This document shows, piece after piece, positions 13,437 through 30,497 of a stretch of DNA of 64,000 nt (the first letter of the stretch is position 1; every line of letters begins with the position of its first letter). The stretch lies in contig NC_061072.1 in the NCBI RefSeq assembly GCF_021917145.1, positions 13,060,742-13,124,741 of the forward strand, given 5' to 3'. Below the pieces are notes generated by a model. The model had not been told where the DNA came from. It ran no database searches and saw only the letters and a list, made by a program, of their open reading frames with translations. The translations under genes were made by a program, and so were the position numbers. Origin of the DNA: Hypomesus transpacificus. Its lineage: Eukaryota; Chordata; Actinopteri; Osmeriformes; Osmeridae.

Positions 13437-14738
13437 ATGAATTTAACTAACTTCTACACTAAATTCGGACAATTACTGTCAGCGAATGTGTCACTTGGTG
13501 GACCTCAACATGAAGCGGACAACTGGACTTTCGCAAATACCAATCCCTTTGCGGTGGACGTTTTATTTTCGGGACATGAGCCAGGCACCATCGTTCTGGT
13601 GGTTATGTACACGCTTTCTTTTATTACCGGACTCGGTGGGAACATCATGGCTCTCCTGGTGCTCACGCGCAAGAGGAACCGTTTGGCGGGGGCATCGGCT
13701 ACGCGCCGGCTCCTGGTAAACCTGGCAGTATGTGACATGATGGTCGTGTGCGTGTGTATGCCCGTAAACCTGGGACACCAGGTTTATAACGCCTGGGTGT
13801 TTGGAGACTTCATGTGCCGCGCGGTGCCGTTCGTTCAGGCGGTGTCGGTGTCCGCCAGCGTTCTGAGCCTGGCCGTGATCAGCCTGAACCGGTACTACAG
13901 TGTACATAACCCACTCCACGCAAGGTCCTTCTTTACAGGGCGGCGGATACTCTGCATGATCTTGGTGGTGTGGGCTGTGTCGTCAGTTCTCTGCCTCCCG
14001 CTAGTGTTCATGAACACCACTCGGACCCTGTCTCTCCTAGACGGGGCGCACACCGTCACCGTGTGCGTGGAGAGCTGGGGCAAAGTTAAGCTGCGACAGG
14101 GCTACAACTTCCTCCTCTTCTGTTCGCTCTACGGATTCCCCGTGCTGTTCAACTTGGTCATCTGCCTGCTTACGGCATGGAAGCTATGGGGAACGGACGA
14201 CAAACTCCAAGAACCAAGCAAATATGGTATTGCGCAATCAGTCTCTCGTCTAAAAGTTCGTCAAAGGATCGCCAAGATGGTGTTGTCTTTGGTACTGCTT
14301 TTCACATTGTCCTGGTTACCCCTATACGTGGTGGACATCTGGATAGACTTCAACATGCCGGAGACAATAGGTGGAGAAGAGGGAAATCATTTCGAACACG
14401 AGTGGATCATGCAGAGCAGACCCTTTGCACAGTGGCTTGGTCTGACCAACTCTGCTCTCAACCCACTGTGTTATTGCTTCGTGGGAAACCTGTACCGGTC
14501 AGCCAAGAGGTTCCGGGAGAGCTACAGACAGAAACTGTCGTCAGTGTTCAGTCTGTCGTTACAGCAGTCTACCATGGGCGACTCCGTGCGTAATTTCTCC
14601 CTCTCCCACAGCCGCCCTCCATCAAACAAGCGCGCCACCGAGAAGCGCGCGTCCAAAGATTGCGACAATCTTGGTGACAGGTTGACTAAGAGTCAAAGTT
14701 TGTCTACTGTCACAGTTTGTGAGACAGTTTTCGATTGA
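13437..14738 (+). CDS. Class A (rhodopsin-like) peptide-type G protein-coupled receptor, single exon
   Basis: An intronless 433-residue frame. The ATG at 13437 (MNLTNFYTKF) is taken as start because it precedes a typical N-terminus with N-glycosylation sequons NLT, NVS and NWT. Seven hydrophobic spans are visible: TM1 about 51-76 (GN motif), TM2 92-112 (NLAVCD, with the conserved Asp), TM3 starting after Cys127, TM4 near 162-182, TM5 near 222-248, TM6 with SWLP, and TM7 with NSALNPLCY (the NPxxY motif). Cys127 and the Cys in VTVCVES of loop 2 can form the usual disulphide. The DRY motif is NRY (SLNRYYSV). TM3 text VQAVSVSASVLSL and loop-2 text resemble the orexin/QRFP/NPFF/CCK receptor branch, so a peptide ligand is likely, but I cannot name the receptor. 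The tail (about 75 residues) is Ser/Thr/Lys-rich. Membrane receptor: certain; ligand: unknown. Confidence 0.9.
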   Translation: MNLTNFYTKFGQLLSANVSLGGPQHEADNWTFANTNPFAVDVLFSGHEPGTIVLVVMYTLSFITGLGGNIMALLVLTRKRNRLAGASATRRLLVNLAVCDMMVVCVCMPVNLGHQVYNAWVFGDFMCRAVPFVQAVSVSASVLSLAVISLNRYYSVHNPLHARSFFTGRRILCMILVVWAVSSVLCLPLVFMNTTRTLSLLDGAHTVTVCVESWGKVKLRQGYNFLLFCSLYGFPVLFNLVICLLTAWKLWGTDDKLQEPSKYGIAQSVSRLKVRQRIAKMVLSLVLLFTLSWLPLYVVDIWIDFNMPETIGGEEGNHFEHEWIMQSRPFAQWLGLTNSALNPLCYCFVGNLYRSAKRFRESYRQKLSSVFSLSLQQSTMGDSVRNFSLSHSRPPSNKRATEKRASKDCDNLGDRLTKSQSLSTVTVCETVFD

Positions 14739-15269
14739 CGTGTTGAAAGTATCATGTCGTGACACAATGAATGTCGAAAACAAACCTACTCACTTGCCCA
14801 GATCCGTCTGAGAACATCTTTCAGTACCCTGTTTGGTGTCCTATTTTTTATTTGCGCTTCAGAAAAAAAAGATTTTGGTGGCAGATTGTGCTGGTAAACT
14901 AATTTAGATTTAGCATGGGGTCGCTAACCTTTGGGGTTTGGTGGTCTTAAAAGCTTAGACGTTCTGGGCTAGCTACTTGTTGTTCATATCTCTTGAAATG
15001 TACAAAAGTGAGTACTGTGCATTTTATTAAATGTTGTGGACATGTTCTATTTTACATCACATGATTTATCAATCAATTAAGTAGCCTAGGTCCAGGATTC
15101 TGTGGCGCAACTACAAGCCTACTAAAATAGAATAATTAAAATCCAATCAAATTGTATTCGATATACAGAACACCCAAGGCCCAATTTAAACACTCATACA
15201 ATTTAAACGTGAAAATTGTAAATGTGTCGTAAAACCCTGTGAGATTTCAGAATGGGTTAATTTATTTAA
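14739..15269. other. GPCR 3' flank, no gene seen
   Basis: AT-rich sequence after the GPCR stop, presumably its 3' UTR. No classical AATAAA hexamer stands out before the transposon at 15270. The left TTAA target site is at 15266-15269. Confidence 0.4.
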
Positions 15270-16241
15270 AGGGGCAATTGACTGGGTTTTTTGGGTATTT
15301 CACACTGTTCCTTAAGGTCTCCGAATAGGGTATGTAACATTGGTTGGGTTGAAAATGGCCCGTGTGCTGTTCTATGCCCTCTGACAGATCCTCTGAAATG
15401 TTCCCGGGAAAAAACACTGGCTTTTCTCCTTTTATGGTATGCTCATTAATATTTAGATCAGCTGCAAGCTGATTGGTTGGTTATCAACGAGTGAAGCTGG
15501 GAGCAAAAACACAACACGGCCAACAGCAACACCGAAGTTGGAGACTTGAAATAAAAATGCGCAAAGAAATCTATTGTGTCTACACAACACTGTTTTCAAC
15601 AGATTGACTATATATCATTTGAAATGATAACATTACTTGTTTCCACTTCTGTTGTTGAAGCAAACTGGATTGATTCAGGTGGGTAGAACGTTAGGCTACA
15701 GCTTAGCAACCAAACCATATCCTGATTCTACTCGGCTTCAGTTAGTTAGCTAGGCTAGCTCTAGATATCTTGCTGTAAAATAACATGACAAAGATCTGGA
15801 CAAACATGCATCGTGAATTGTAGATTTTCATTACACAGGTTATTTATTTGAATGAAACACAGTCAGGAACATGAATCAACGTTAGCCCCATTGCCAATAA
15901 ACTAGGCTAAATTATCACACATTCTACCTATGCTCTTGCATTAACTAGCAAGCTAAACTTGTTTACATGCCTACAGTCTAAGTGTTACTAGTAACAGTTA
16001 ATAGCAATGCTAACTATCCTGTATCTAGAACCTGCCTTTCTCCAGTTCTTTCAAATAGATTATCTAGACAGGCGTTAGCAATAAGCCAGACTGCAGTTCG
16101 TTTTCTGGCTATTTTTCGGAAGCTTCCCTTCTAATGCCGACTACAGCTAGTCTAGCTAGAGTCATTTGATGTGTGTAGAAACGTATTTAGCATTCTACCT
16201 GGTATGCTATATACAGGAAACGTTAGCATTGCTAATAACTG

Positions 16242-16540
16242 TTAGCACAACATCATACTGTCCTTAGCTTGCGGTTGCAATGAGCATACGGTTGGAACAG
16301 CACCTCTTTCCAGGTTCAGCTTCCTAGCATATCCTGCTTGAAATTGTCCAAGGTTGTCAAAACTGTCTTGGGTGAAATGTTCAGAGCAAATGAATGATTG
16401 AGTGTCGAACTTCGCCGGGATCTTCTCATAGACAACAGCAGCCATGCCTGTTGAATGTTTGGCTCCTTGGGAAGACTGTGAGTGTTAGCCTTCCCTGTAC
16501 AGCCTGGAACACAGCATTTACGACCGTGGTCCATTTTCAA
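16242..16540 (-). pseudogene. THAP zinc-finger domain fragment, frameshifted
   Basis: Two overlapping reading frames together cover a THAP domain. The first (start near 16540) gives CCVPGCTGK and HSLPKEP followed by a Trp. The second gives SFICSEHFTQDSF and LNLERGAVPTV. These are the C2-x-CH zinc ligands, the conserved Trp and the AVPT box of THAP proteins, in the right order. The switch between frames falls just after the Trp, near 16440-16450, so one frameshift separates the halves and the domain is broken. Reading ends soon after the domain at 16242. The position inside the inverted-repeat element suggests the first exon of its transposase, or a captured THAP exon. Confidence 0.8.
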
Positions 16541-16708
16541 TATCCTTGCTATAATTCAAAACGTTCTTCTTTGTAATTCCTTATAAGTAGCCTACACAGA
16601 GCAGCGCGCAGCTAAACTAGTATCGGAGATAGACGCTACCTCGGGCTGGTCTGGATGTAAATTCTGGGGCGTGACAAAGATACAGACCAGAGCCAATAAG
16701 AGGGCGAT

Positions 16709-16732
16709 CACCGGTCCTACGTAGGACCGGTG
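16709..16732. repeat. Perfect 24-bp palindrome
   Basis: CACCGGTCCTAC followed by its exact inverse, with no spacer. It lies inside the TTAA element, about 170 bp from its right end. Confidence 0.9.
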
Positions 16733-16903
16733 GCTTTGTTGAAAAGCTAGCGTTTTACAGCCAAATTTTTGCTTTTTGAGATTTGAATAGGAAAGAGGTG
16801 TCAATGGACTTTGATATTCACGGTATGTTCAGTTTACCCTCCGAACTGTCGTTTTTCAACAATGACAAGGTAAAATCGGTTTTGCAGTCAATTGCCCCTT
16901 TAA

Positions 16904-19100
16904 ATATCGAAAATATCAGTAGCCGTGTAATTGACTAAATGTACTAACCCTGTACTTTTCAGCCTGATTTTCCACATTTGTGGCAGTTAGTGTAGATGTA
17001 TTTTGCGGGAAACCATCACCGTGCAGGATGTGTCTTGGCATACCGCTTCTTTGGTAGCCTACGATCCGAGGTGATTAACTCTGTCGGTGAGAACGGGGCC
17101 CACTGGCAGCTGCAGCTGGGACAGAAAACTTGATATCCTGATTAAGTATTACTGCTGATGCGGCCTGGTCCATGATCAGTGTTTGCTTGCTGCGGTGCAC
17201 CGATCCAACGCTGGCGTACAATCGGCGGCTGGCACAAAAATCTAAATCCTGCCATCTGCACTGAAAGGGGATTGATCAACACTGGGAAGGGAGGACATAA
17301 TATGAGATGGAGAGGAGCATACGTTAATAGGCACTACAAACATCAATCAAAACTTCATTTACCTCTGCTAGTGTATATATCTCACGCTCTGTAGTGGTAC
17401 CATCAGAGAGGGGGCAAACCCATTGACATGCATGATATACCTACAGCCTTCCCCAGAGCCTCGAGACAACATAATTATAGACAAGGCGCTAGACTGACCA
17501 AACCAATTGCTGGCAAAAGGCGCTGCCCTTGATGTAGCTACTCATTAAATACTGCAAAGGTCACAGTCCCAGAGGAAAGGCCCTGAGCTGGTTCTTAATG
17601 TTTAAAATGACTGGGAGTGTCATTGTCTGGGCAGAGAGAAATTGAGATAGAGCGAGAGCAAGATAGAAAAGAGAGACGAGAGAGTCAGAGGGAAAAGAGA
17701 GTCAGAGAGAAAAGAGAGTCAGAGAGAAAAGAGATGAGAGTCAGAGAGGGATAAAAGATAGCTGACTACTTACAGAAGAGAGAGAGGTTTAGGAGAGATG
17801 ATGGGAGGAAGAAGGAAGAGGGTGCACATTGAAAAGGCGTGTTCATCTGTCTGTCTTGTTGCTATGGCTCTGTTATCTCTCTTCCCTCTCCTCTCCCACT
17901 CTCATAGCTTTGCTGGTATAATTATTGTTAATTGGCAGTAATAGAGTGTGACAGGGAGATTGCACAAAGAGGGGGAACTACAGCGGGGGACAGAGACCGA
18001 TCAAGTGTCGATGTTTCTTTAGATCAGACGCCCGTAGTGACTTGACCACAGCACAAAAGACTCCCTGGTTCAGTAGGTGTAATACTGGATGTTATCCATC
18101 ATCTGGTCAGGCCAACCATCTAAACCAGTGAGCCACAAAACAAGGAAATGCTCATAAGATGTAGGCTACCCCACAATAGTCCACAAGGAAAGTATTTCAA
18201 TCGGTAGATTATTTATTTGGATTTAATATTGGTCAGTGTCTATGTGTGTGTGTGAAGCCTGACAAGCAGGACCTGCCTCATTACCTTGGTGTCTACATTC
18301 CTCTCACACTCTACCCACTCAGACCTGACCAGTCGGCAGAGGAGGCCAAAGATGTCTGGCATCAGAAAAGCTATTTATGCAGACTCACAAAGACCACACT
18401 CTCATATTCACAAACCCGCAGTGCATGTGAACTTTGATCACAATGACACATTAAAAATTAAAAGTCACAAAGTCTGGCTATAGTCTGGCTCTAGAGGGCT
18501 CCATGCAGTCTTTGATAGATAGTGAGTGGACTAAACAGCCAAACCTTCTGTCGAGCAACACGCATGCAACAGTGGTCTGAAAACCTACATTCAACCGGTA
18601 AAATGTCTGCACAACCCAGAATATTCACGATTATTTTCCAGGCTTCATCCAAGAAATGCATACCACCCAGATATGCGTACACTGAAATGAAGCGCCCGGT
18701 TTGGGTCAACGTTGTGCCAAATTAAGGGATTATGGGATTTCACCTGTCTTCCAATGTCTCTGTTTTCCTCTTCAGATCCTCTACGTTTTTGTCTCCATTA
18801 ATCATCAGTTACCTGCTAATCTGATCATAACATCAATCAAGGAACACGAGGCGTTTCCTAGGGACAAGAGATAGACAGGGCTGAATCCGTACAGGCCTGG
18901 ATTAGAGCAATTCACAACAGGTAGGCGAAGTTAGGCTTTTATAGGTACTGACCTTTATTTAAACATAACACACGTTAGAACTGTAAGATGTAATAACTCA
19001 ATCGTAATAAATACTAAATAAATAAAATGTGGAAAAAACACGCGGCTACACACCGTATGAAGGCCAGTGTAGGCTATTGTCTACTAGGCCTATAGGCAAT
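16904..19100. other. Intergenic, no gene recognised
   Basis: Mixed-composition sequence with a purine-rich AGAGAGAAAAGAGAGTCAG-type tract near 17640-17760. Frames here are short and show no domain. Nothing further can be supported. Confidence 0.5.
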
Positions 19101-19243
19101 GGCCGGGTTTCCCAGATTCGTTAAGAAGCTCTTAACGCTAAGATCTTCTAAAAACGTTCTAAGAGCGTTCGAGAGCGCCCTTAGAACGTTCTTAAGACGC
19201 TCTTGGCGTCAAGAGCTTCTTAACGAATCTGGGAAACCCGGCC
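19101..19243. mobile_element. Foldback MITE with long inverted arms
   Basis: A 143-bp near-complete palindrome. The outer 33 bases at each end, starting GGCCGGGTTTCCCAGATTCG, are exact inverse copies; inner sequence stays complementary with mismatches and is rich in CTTAAGA/ACGTTCT words. No coding content. Both flanks carry AAT next to the element, a possible 3-bp target duplication. The superfamily is not assignable from this alone. Confidence 0.85.
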
Positions 19244-20295
19244 AATATAAGTTACCAATTTAATCAGACGAAGGATCGATGATCCATCATCCAGACATAT
19301 AGCTCACACTTTTTAAACTAGAAAGAAAACTAGCGGACTGGAGAGAGCTGAACTGCATGAGATTACATAACCTGTTTAAACAACTTAATCCTGTCACGAT
19401 GCTGCATCGCATACAGCTAGGCCTGTCCATCCCAGGCTCTCGCACACGTAGCCTACGCACCGAGTAGCCTTGTGTAATCAAGATAAACCCAGTTTGGGTT
19501 TGACACAGCTGCTGCTGGATAAAATAATAACCCAAGACTGTTATCCGCAAAATAAATAATCCCAAACCTATAGAGACGTAGGGCCTACCGCAAACAACGC
19601 TTTTGTATGCTGTATTGAAACTGAACATTAATCAACTCTACACCCGCAACCTCATCATAAATTTGGAACCCAGGGCCGATTACGTTACACAATTTTGTAG
19701 ACGACTTCACTCGCACTAACGTCAATCTCCAATGAGCACCCCTATTTCAACTAACATAAGGGTCATTTTATATCCAACTCTATGAAATAGCCTAGTATTT
19801 GAAAGGGTGTTGAACGTATGACTAGATTTTCACCCAGGATGGCAGCTCAGAAACGGAACATCGCTGCTCAGTGGGACCATTTTACATTCATTTCAATTTC
19901 ACCTCAGAATCTACTTTCACACCTCATACTCTCCCACTGATGCAGATGAGTGGTTCACTGGGTGCGATTAAAGAAAACACCTTTCCCCCGGAGATAACAT
20001 TCTGTTTTCCCCACGACCAAAGAAATTCAGATCCAGTCTTCACTTGCTGTCGTCACTGATCAGTACACTTTAATAAGTCAGGAAGAATAACAGAAAACAG
20101 GCAATAATCATTAATAATTTGTTGATTCAGCGAACGTGAAAAAGACGTATCCTTCTTAATGTCATCCTGTGCTTTGACCAATACCACAAGTTTGATTCTG
20201 TTTGACAGTTTTTGTATACAGCATCAGTGATGCAGAAACTGCCCAGAGGATTAACAAAGGAACATGGTCCTGAACAAGTCTGATTTTCATACACA
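19244..20295. other. Intergenic sequence downstream of GPS1
   Basis: No coding signal recognised. On the minus strand an AATAAA hexamer at 20296-20301 (read as TTTATT on +) is a candidate polyadenylation signal for GPS1, so this stretch would lie beyond its 3' end. Confidence 0.4.
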
Positions 20296-20469
20296 TTTAT
20301 TTTAAAATCAGATCTTGTGGACATCGGTTCTGAGGCTCAGCAGACTTCTCGATGGGTGCATTCAAAGTCTGTCATCAAGAGAAGGAGAGGGCGAGCGAGA
20401 GAGTGAGACACGTAAGAGAAAGAAAAGTGCATCTTATACAAAGAGGAGGACAGTACTGTGAAGCGCCTG

Positions 20470-20488
20470 AGCACTGCTCTTTATATAT

Positions 20489-20523
<35 letters not shown>

Positions 20524-20650
20524 ACACTCCCCGATTACAGCAACACAACCCGAGCGCTGCTCTTTACACATGCACAACCACACGCATGAACACCCACACA
20601 CACACAAAACAAACAAGCAACACACTCCCCAATTACAGCAACACAATCAG
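20470..20650. repeat. CA-rich tract with an imperfect tandem duplication of about 100 bp
   Basis: The block GCTCTTTA, then CA repeats, then ACTCCCCGATTACAGCAACA, occurs twice (second copy ACTCCCCAATTACAGCAACA), diverged by a few bases. It lies in the probable GPS1 3' UTR. Confidence 0.75.
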
Positions 20651-20938
20651 ATCTTTAAACGAAGAGTCTTTAGTCTACACACAGACTGCCACCATGTCTT
20701 CCCTATAGGTCCTAATGGTGTGAATGCCTCTGCTTTCTTCTCCTCTCTTCATGACATTTTCAGCGGGGAAGGGGTGGTGGGGGGGTAGTTTATGCGGCGG
20801 AAGGTGATCCTCCTTGATGGTTGGACTGGTTAGAGGTGTGTGTACGTGTGTGTGTGTGTGTGTGTGTGGGGGGGGGGTATTCTGTCCCCTTGGGACTGTC
20901 GAGCAGACGTGTCACTTCCTGGCTGAGGCATGATGGGT

Positions 20939-28443
<7,505 letters not shown>

Positions 28444-28560
28444 CTTTCCCGTTTCTGACGCGCGCTGCAGCAACAAACAGCGACGTTCGATTACTTCCGG
28501 TTCACCGACTGACAAACAGCAATTCCTGACTTCCCTTGCTCCAGATGTGATCGTGGTTTC
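28444..28560 (-). promoter_or_regulatory. gps1: Probable GPS1 promoter / 5' UTR
   Basis: GC-rich sequence directly upstream of the GPS1 ATG, without a TATA box. ACTTCCGG at 28493-28500 is a good ETS-type site (orientation-reversed CCGGAAGT), typical of housekeeping promoters. The start site itself cannot be read. Confidence 0.45.
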
Positions 28561-28899
28561 TTTGATTTAGTTCTTAAAAAAAAAAAATTCTGTCAGAGAA
28601 ATTGCTTTTGACACTTAAAAAACTATCTTGTTAGTTTCTACGACATCTAAAATCCGCAGAGTGGTAGTGAATCAATCAGAATGTGGTTCGCTGCGTCTGC
28701 AGCCAGGCTGATAATAAGATTAGTATGAGGTTAGTCTATATTCAATGTATTCTGTATATATATTTAACAACTTTATAAACAACCCTGACAAATAATACCG
28801 TAGCACAATCAGAACATTTCAAAACGACTGATCACCGCACATGATTGAGGAGTTTTACTTGTTTGCCACAGTCGACAGTTTCATCAGACAGAGGGCGCT

Positions 28900-29362
28900 A
28901 AGTTCCATAGTGCGAAGGCAGGACGCCTTCACATTAGGGAAACAATCACGGGGTTAACACAGTGGAGTTTTGAGAAGAATCCGTGGAACAAGAGCTCGTT
29001 TGTAATCTCATTGGAAACAAACGATGTTTGACTCCAATGCACTTTCCTGGCGAGCGTCTAGCCAGCTAGCCAGTTTATAATCTTTCTCGCCATTGAGAGA
29101 GGCAAGGGAGACAGAAGGGGTTAGAAGGGAGACTGTGATGATCAAAGTTCGAGGCAGTATCAAAGTCAGAACGCAAGGAACTAAAAGGGACGTTTTAGAG
29201 GGATCAACTATATTTTTATTATATTAGATATCAAGGGACAAGAGAAACTTGAGTTTTTGGCTCCAAAGTTTTGAGTTGTTTGTGTCTGCTGATTCACAAT
29301 TTCGGGGAGATCTGAGGACAAGATGTGAAGCATCCACAACCATGTGTGTTTTGTGTTTCATG
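28900..29362 (+). other. rfng: Possible non-coding first exon of RFNG with a uORF start
   Basis: A strong donor ATG|GTAAGA ends at 29362. A matching acceptor (TTTCAG) ends at 30391, just upstream of the RFNG ATG. If joined, an ATG at 29341 opens a 15-codon upstream frame that stops before the main ATG. The exon's 5' end is not determinable; support is splice signals only. Confidence 0.35.
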
Positions 29363-30497
29363 GTAAGAAAGATCATTTAATTCCTTTATTATACCTGGAA
29401 CGTTGTGTACATTACTATAGCACGATCACCGACATTGTCGATATGATCTGCTGTGTATTGTTTTCAAAACATGCGATTTAAGTTTATTTGATTCAACAGA
29501 ATTTGACTCAAGACAAGCATCTTGCGCCCCTCTTTTGTTTACAATGGGGGTCGTCTTGCATGTGCATGATACTTTCACTCGGGCACGGCAGAACTTTAAA
29601 CGGCATTTAAACGTTGCATTAAATGTTGTAGAAATGCCTCATTCAAATTGTCACCAGTCTGTACAATTGTATGCACAAACGGTCTGACCTGTTTCCATTG
29701 GCAGGAACTCAACTTTTATGTTTCAACTTTGAAACACAATAACCTCTGGATTAGACAACATACTATCTCCCTATCTTTAATATATAAACTATTGCCTGAT
29801 ATGGATGTTATACCTTCTAAAAAGAACTAACTCAACACATATTTTAGCATTCTTCTTATTTTTAGCATTCTTATATGTAGCCTATTATGCAGAGAAGTAT
29901 TTATTTAATCAGTAGCTAATTTTAGCAAAGAAGAGGATTCATTTCATCCGTCTCTGCTTCCTACACTGACATCTGTTTCTGGCTGAGGTATCATGCCACT
30001 CTGAAAATAGCAACAAACAGGACATTTCTAACACTCTGAAGGTAAGTCTGGATATTAAATGTGACTCATAAACTCGCTGGCAAATTGCAAGACGTAAGTG
30101 ATAAAGGGCCAAGATTTTAGAGCCTCAACATTGTTCCTGCTTTTATGCATTCAACACAAGAACACTGAAGTGCCTTCCACTTGCAGAGGACTAGAGCTAC
30201 TTTTAGAGTTGTGCAACCCTTGCTCTGCAGCTCACTTTCAAATAAAAGGGGGTGGTGGGTGATATCCAGATGGCTAATCACAAACTGAAGATGTGCTGTA
30301 ACGGTTGTTTTTAGCGCCTAAGCTAGAGGCATACCCAGTGCTTTAGTACTGTTACAATATGGACATGTTAGTCATATATTATGTCTTTCAGGTGGTGTCA
30401 TTTCCACTTTCTGTCTGATGTCATGAAGATGGGACGCTGCAGTGCGGAGAGCGAAGCCGGCGCCGGCGGCTGATAGGCCCTCCACTGGCCAATCAGG

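Larger units (their letters stand above)
15270..16899 (-). mobile_element. TTAA-flanked DNA transposon with THAP fragment (Kolobok-like, defective)
   Basis: The element starts AGGGGCAATTGACTG (15270-15284) and ends with its exact inverse (16885-16899), giving perfect 15-bp terminal inverted repeats. TTAA lies directly outside each end (15266-15269 and 16900-16903), as expected for a target-site duplication. It is 1630 bp long. On the minus strand near the right end is a THAP-type zinc-finger fragment (see 16242-16540). TTAA duplications plus a THAP domain are what is known of the Kolobok superfamily; piggyBac also uses TTAA but lacks THAP. No transposase core is readable, so it is a non-autonomous or decayed copy. 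Confidence 0.8.

Noticed and set aside
28444-28515. Upstream ATG extending GPS1 by 24 residues
   Set aside because: In frame, but MPLPVQVFN is the known start of vertebrate GPS1; the extension is more likely 5' UTR.
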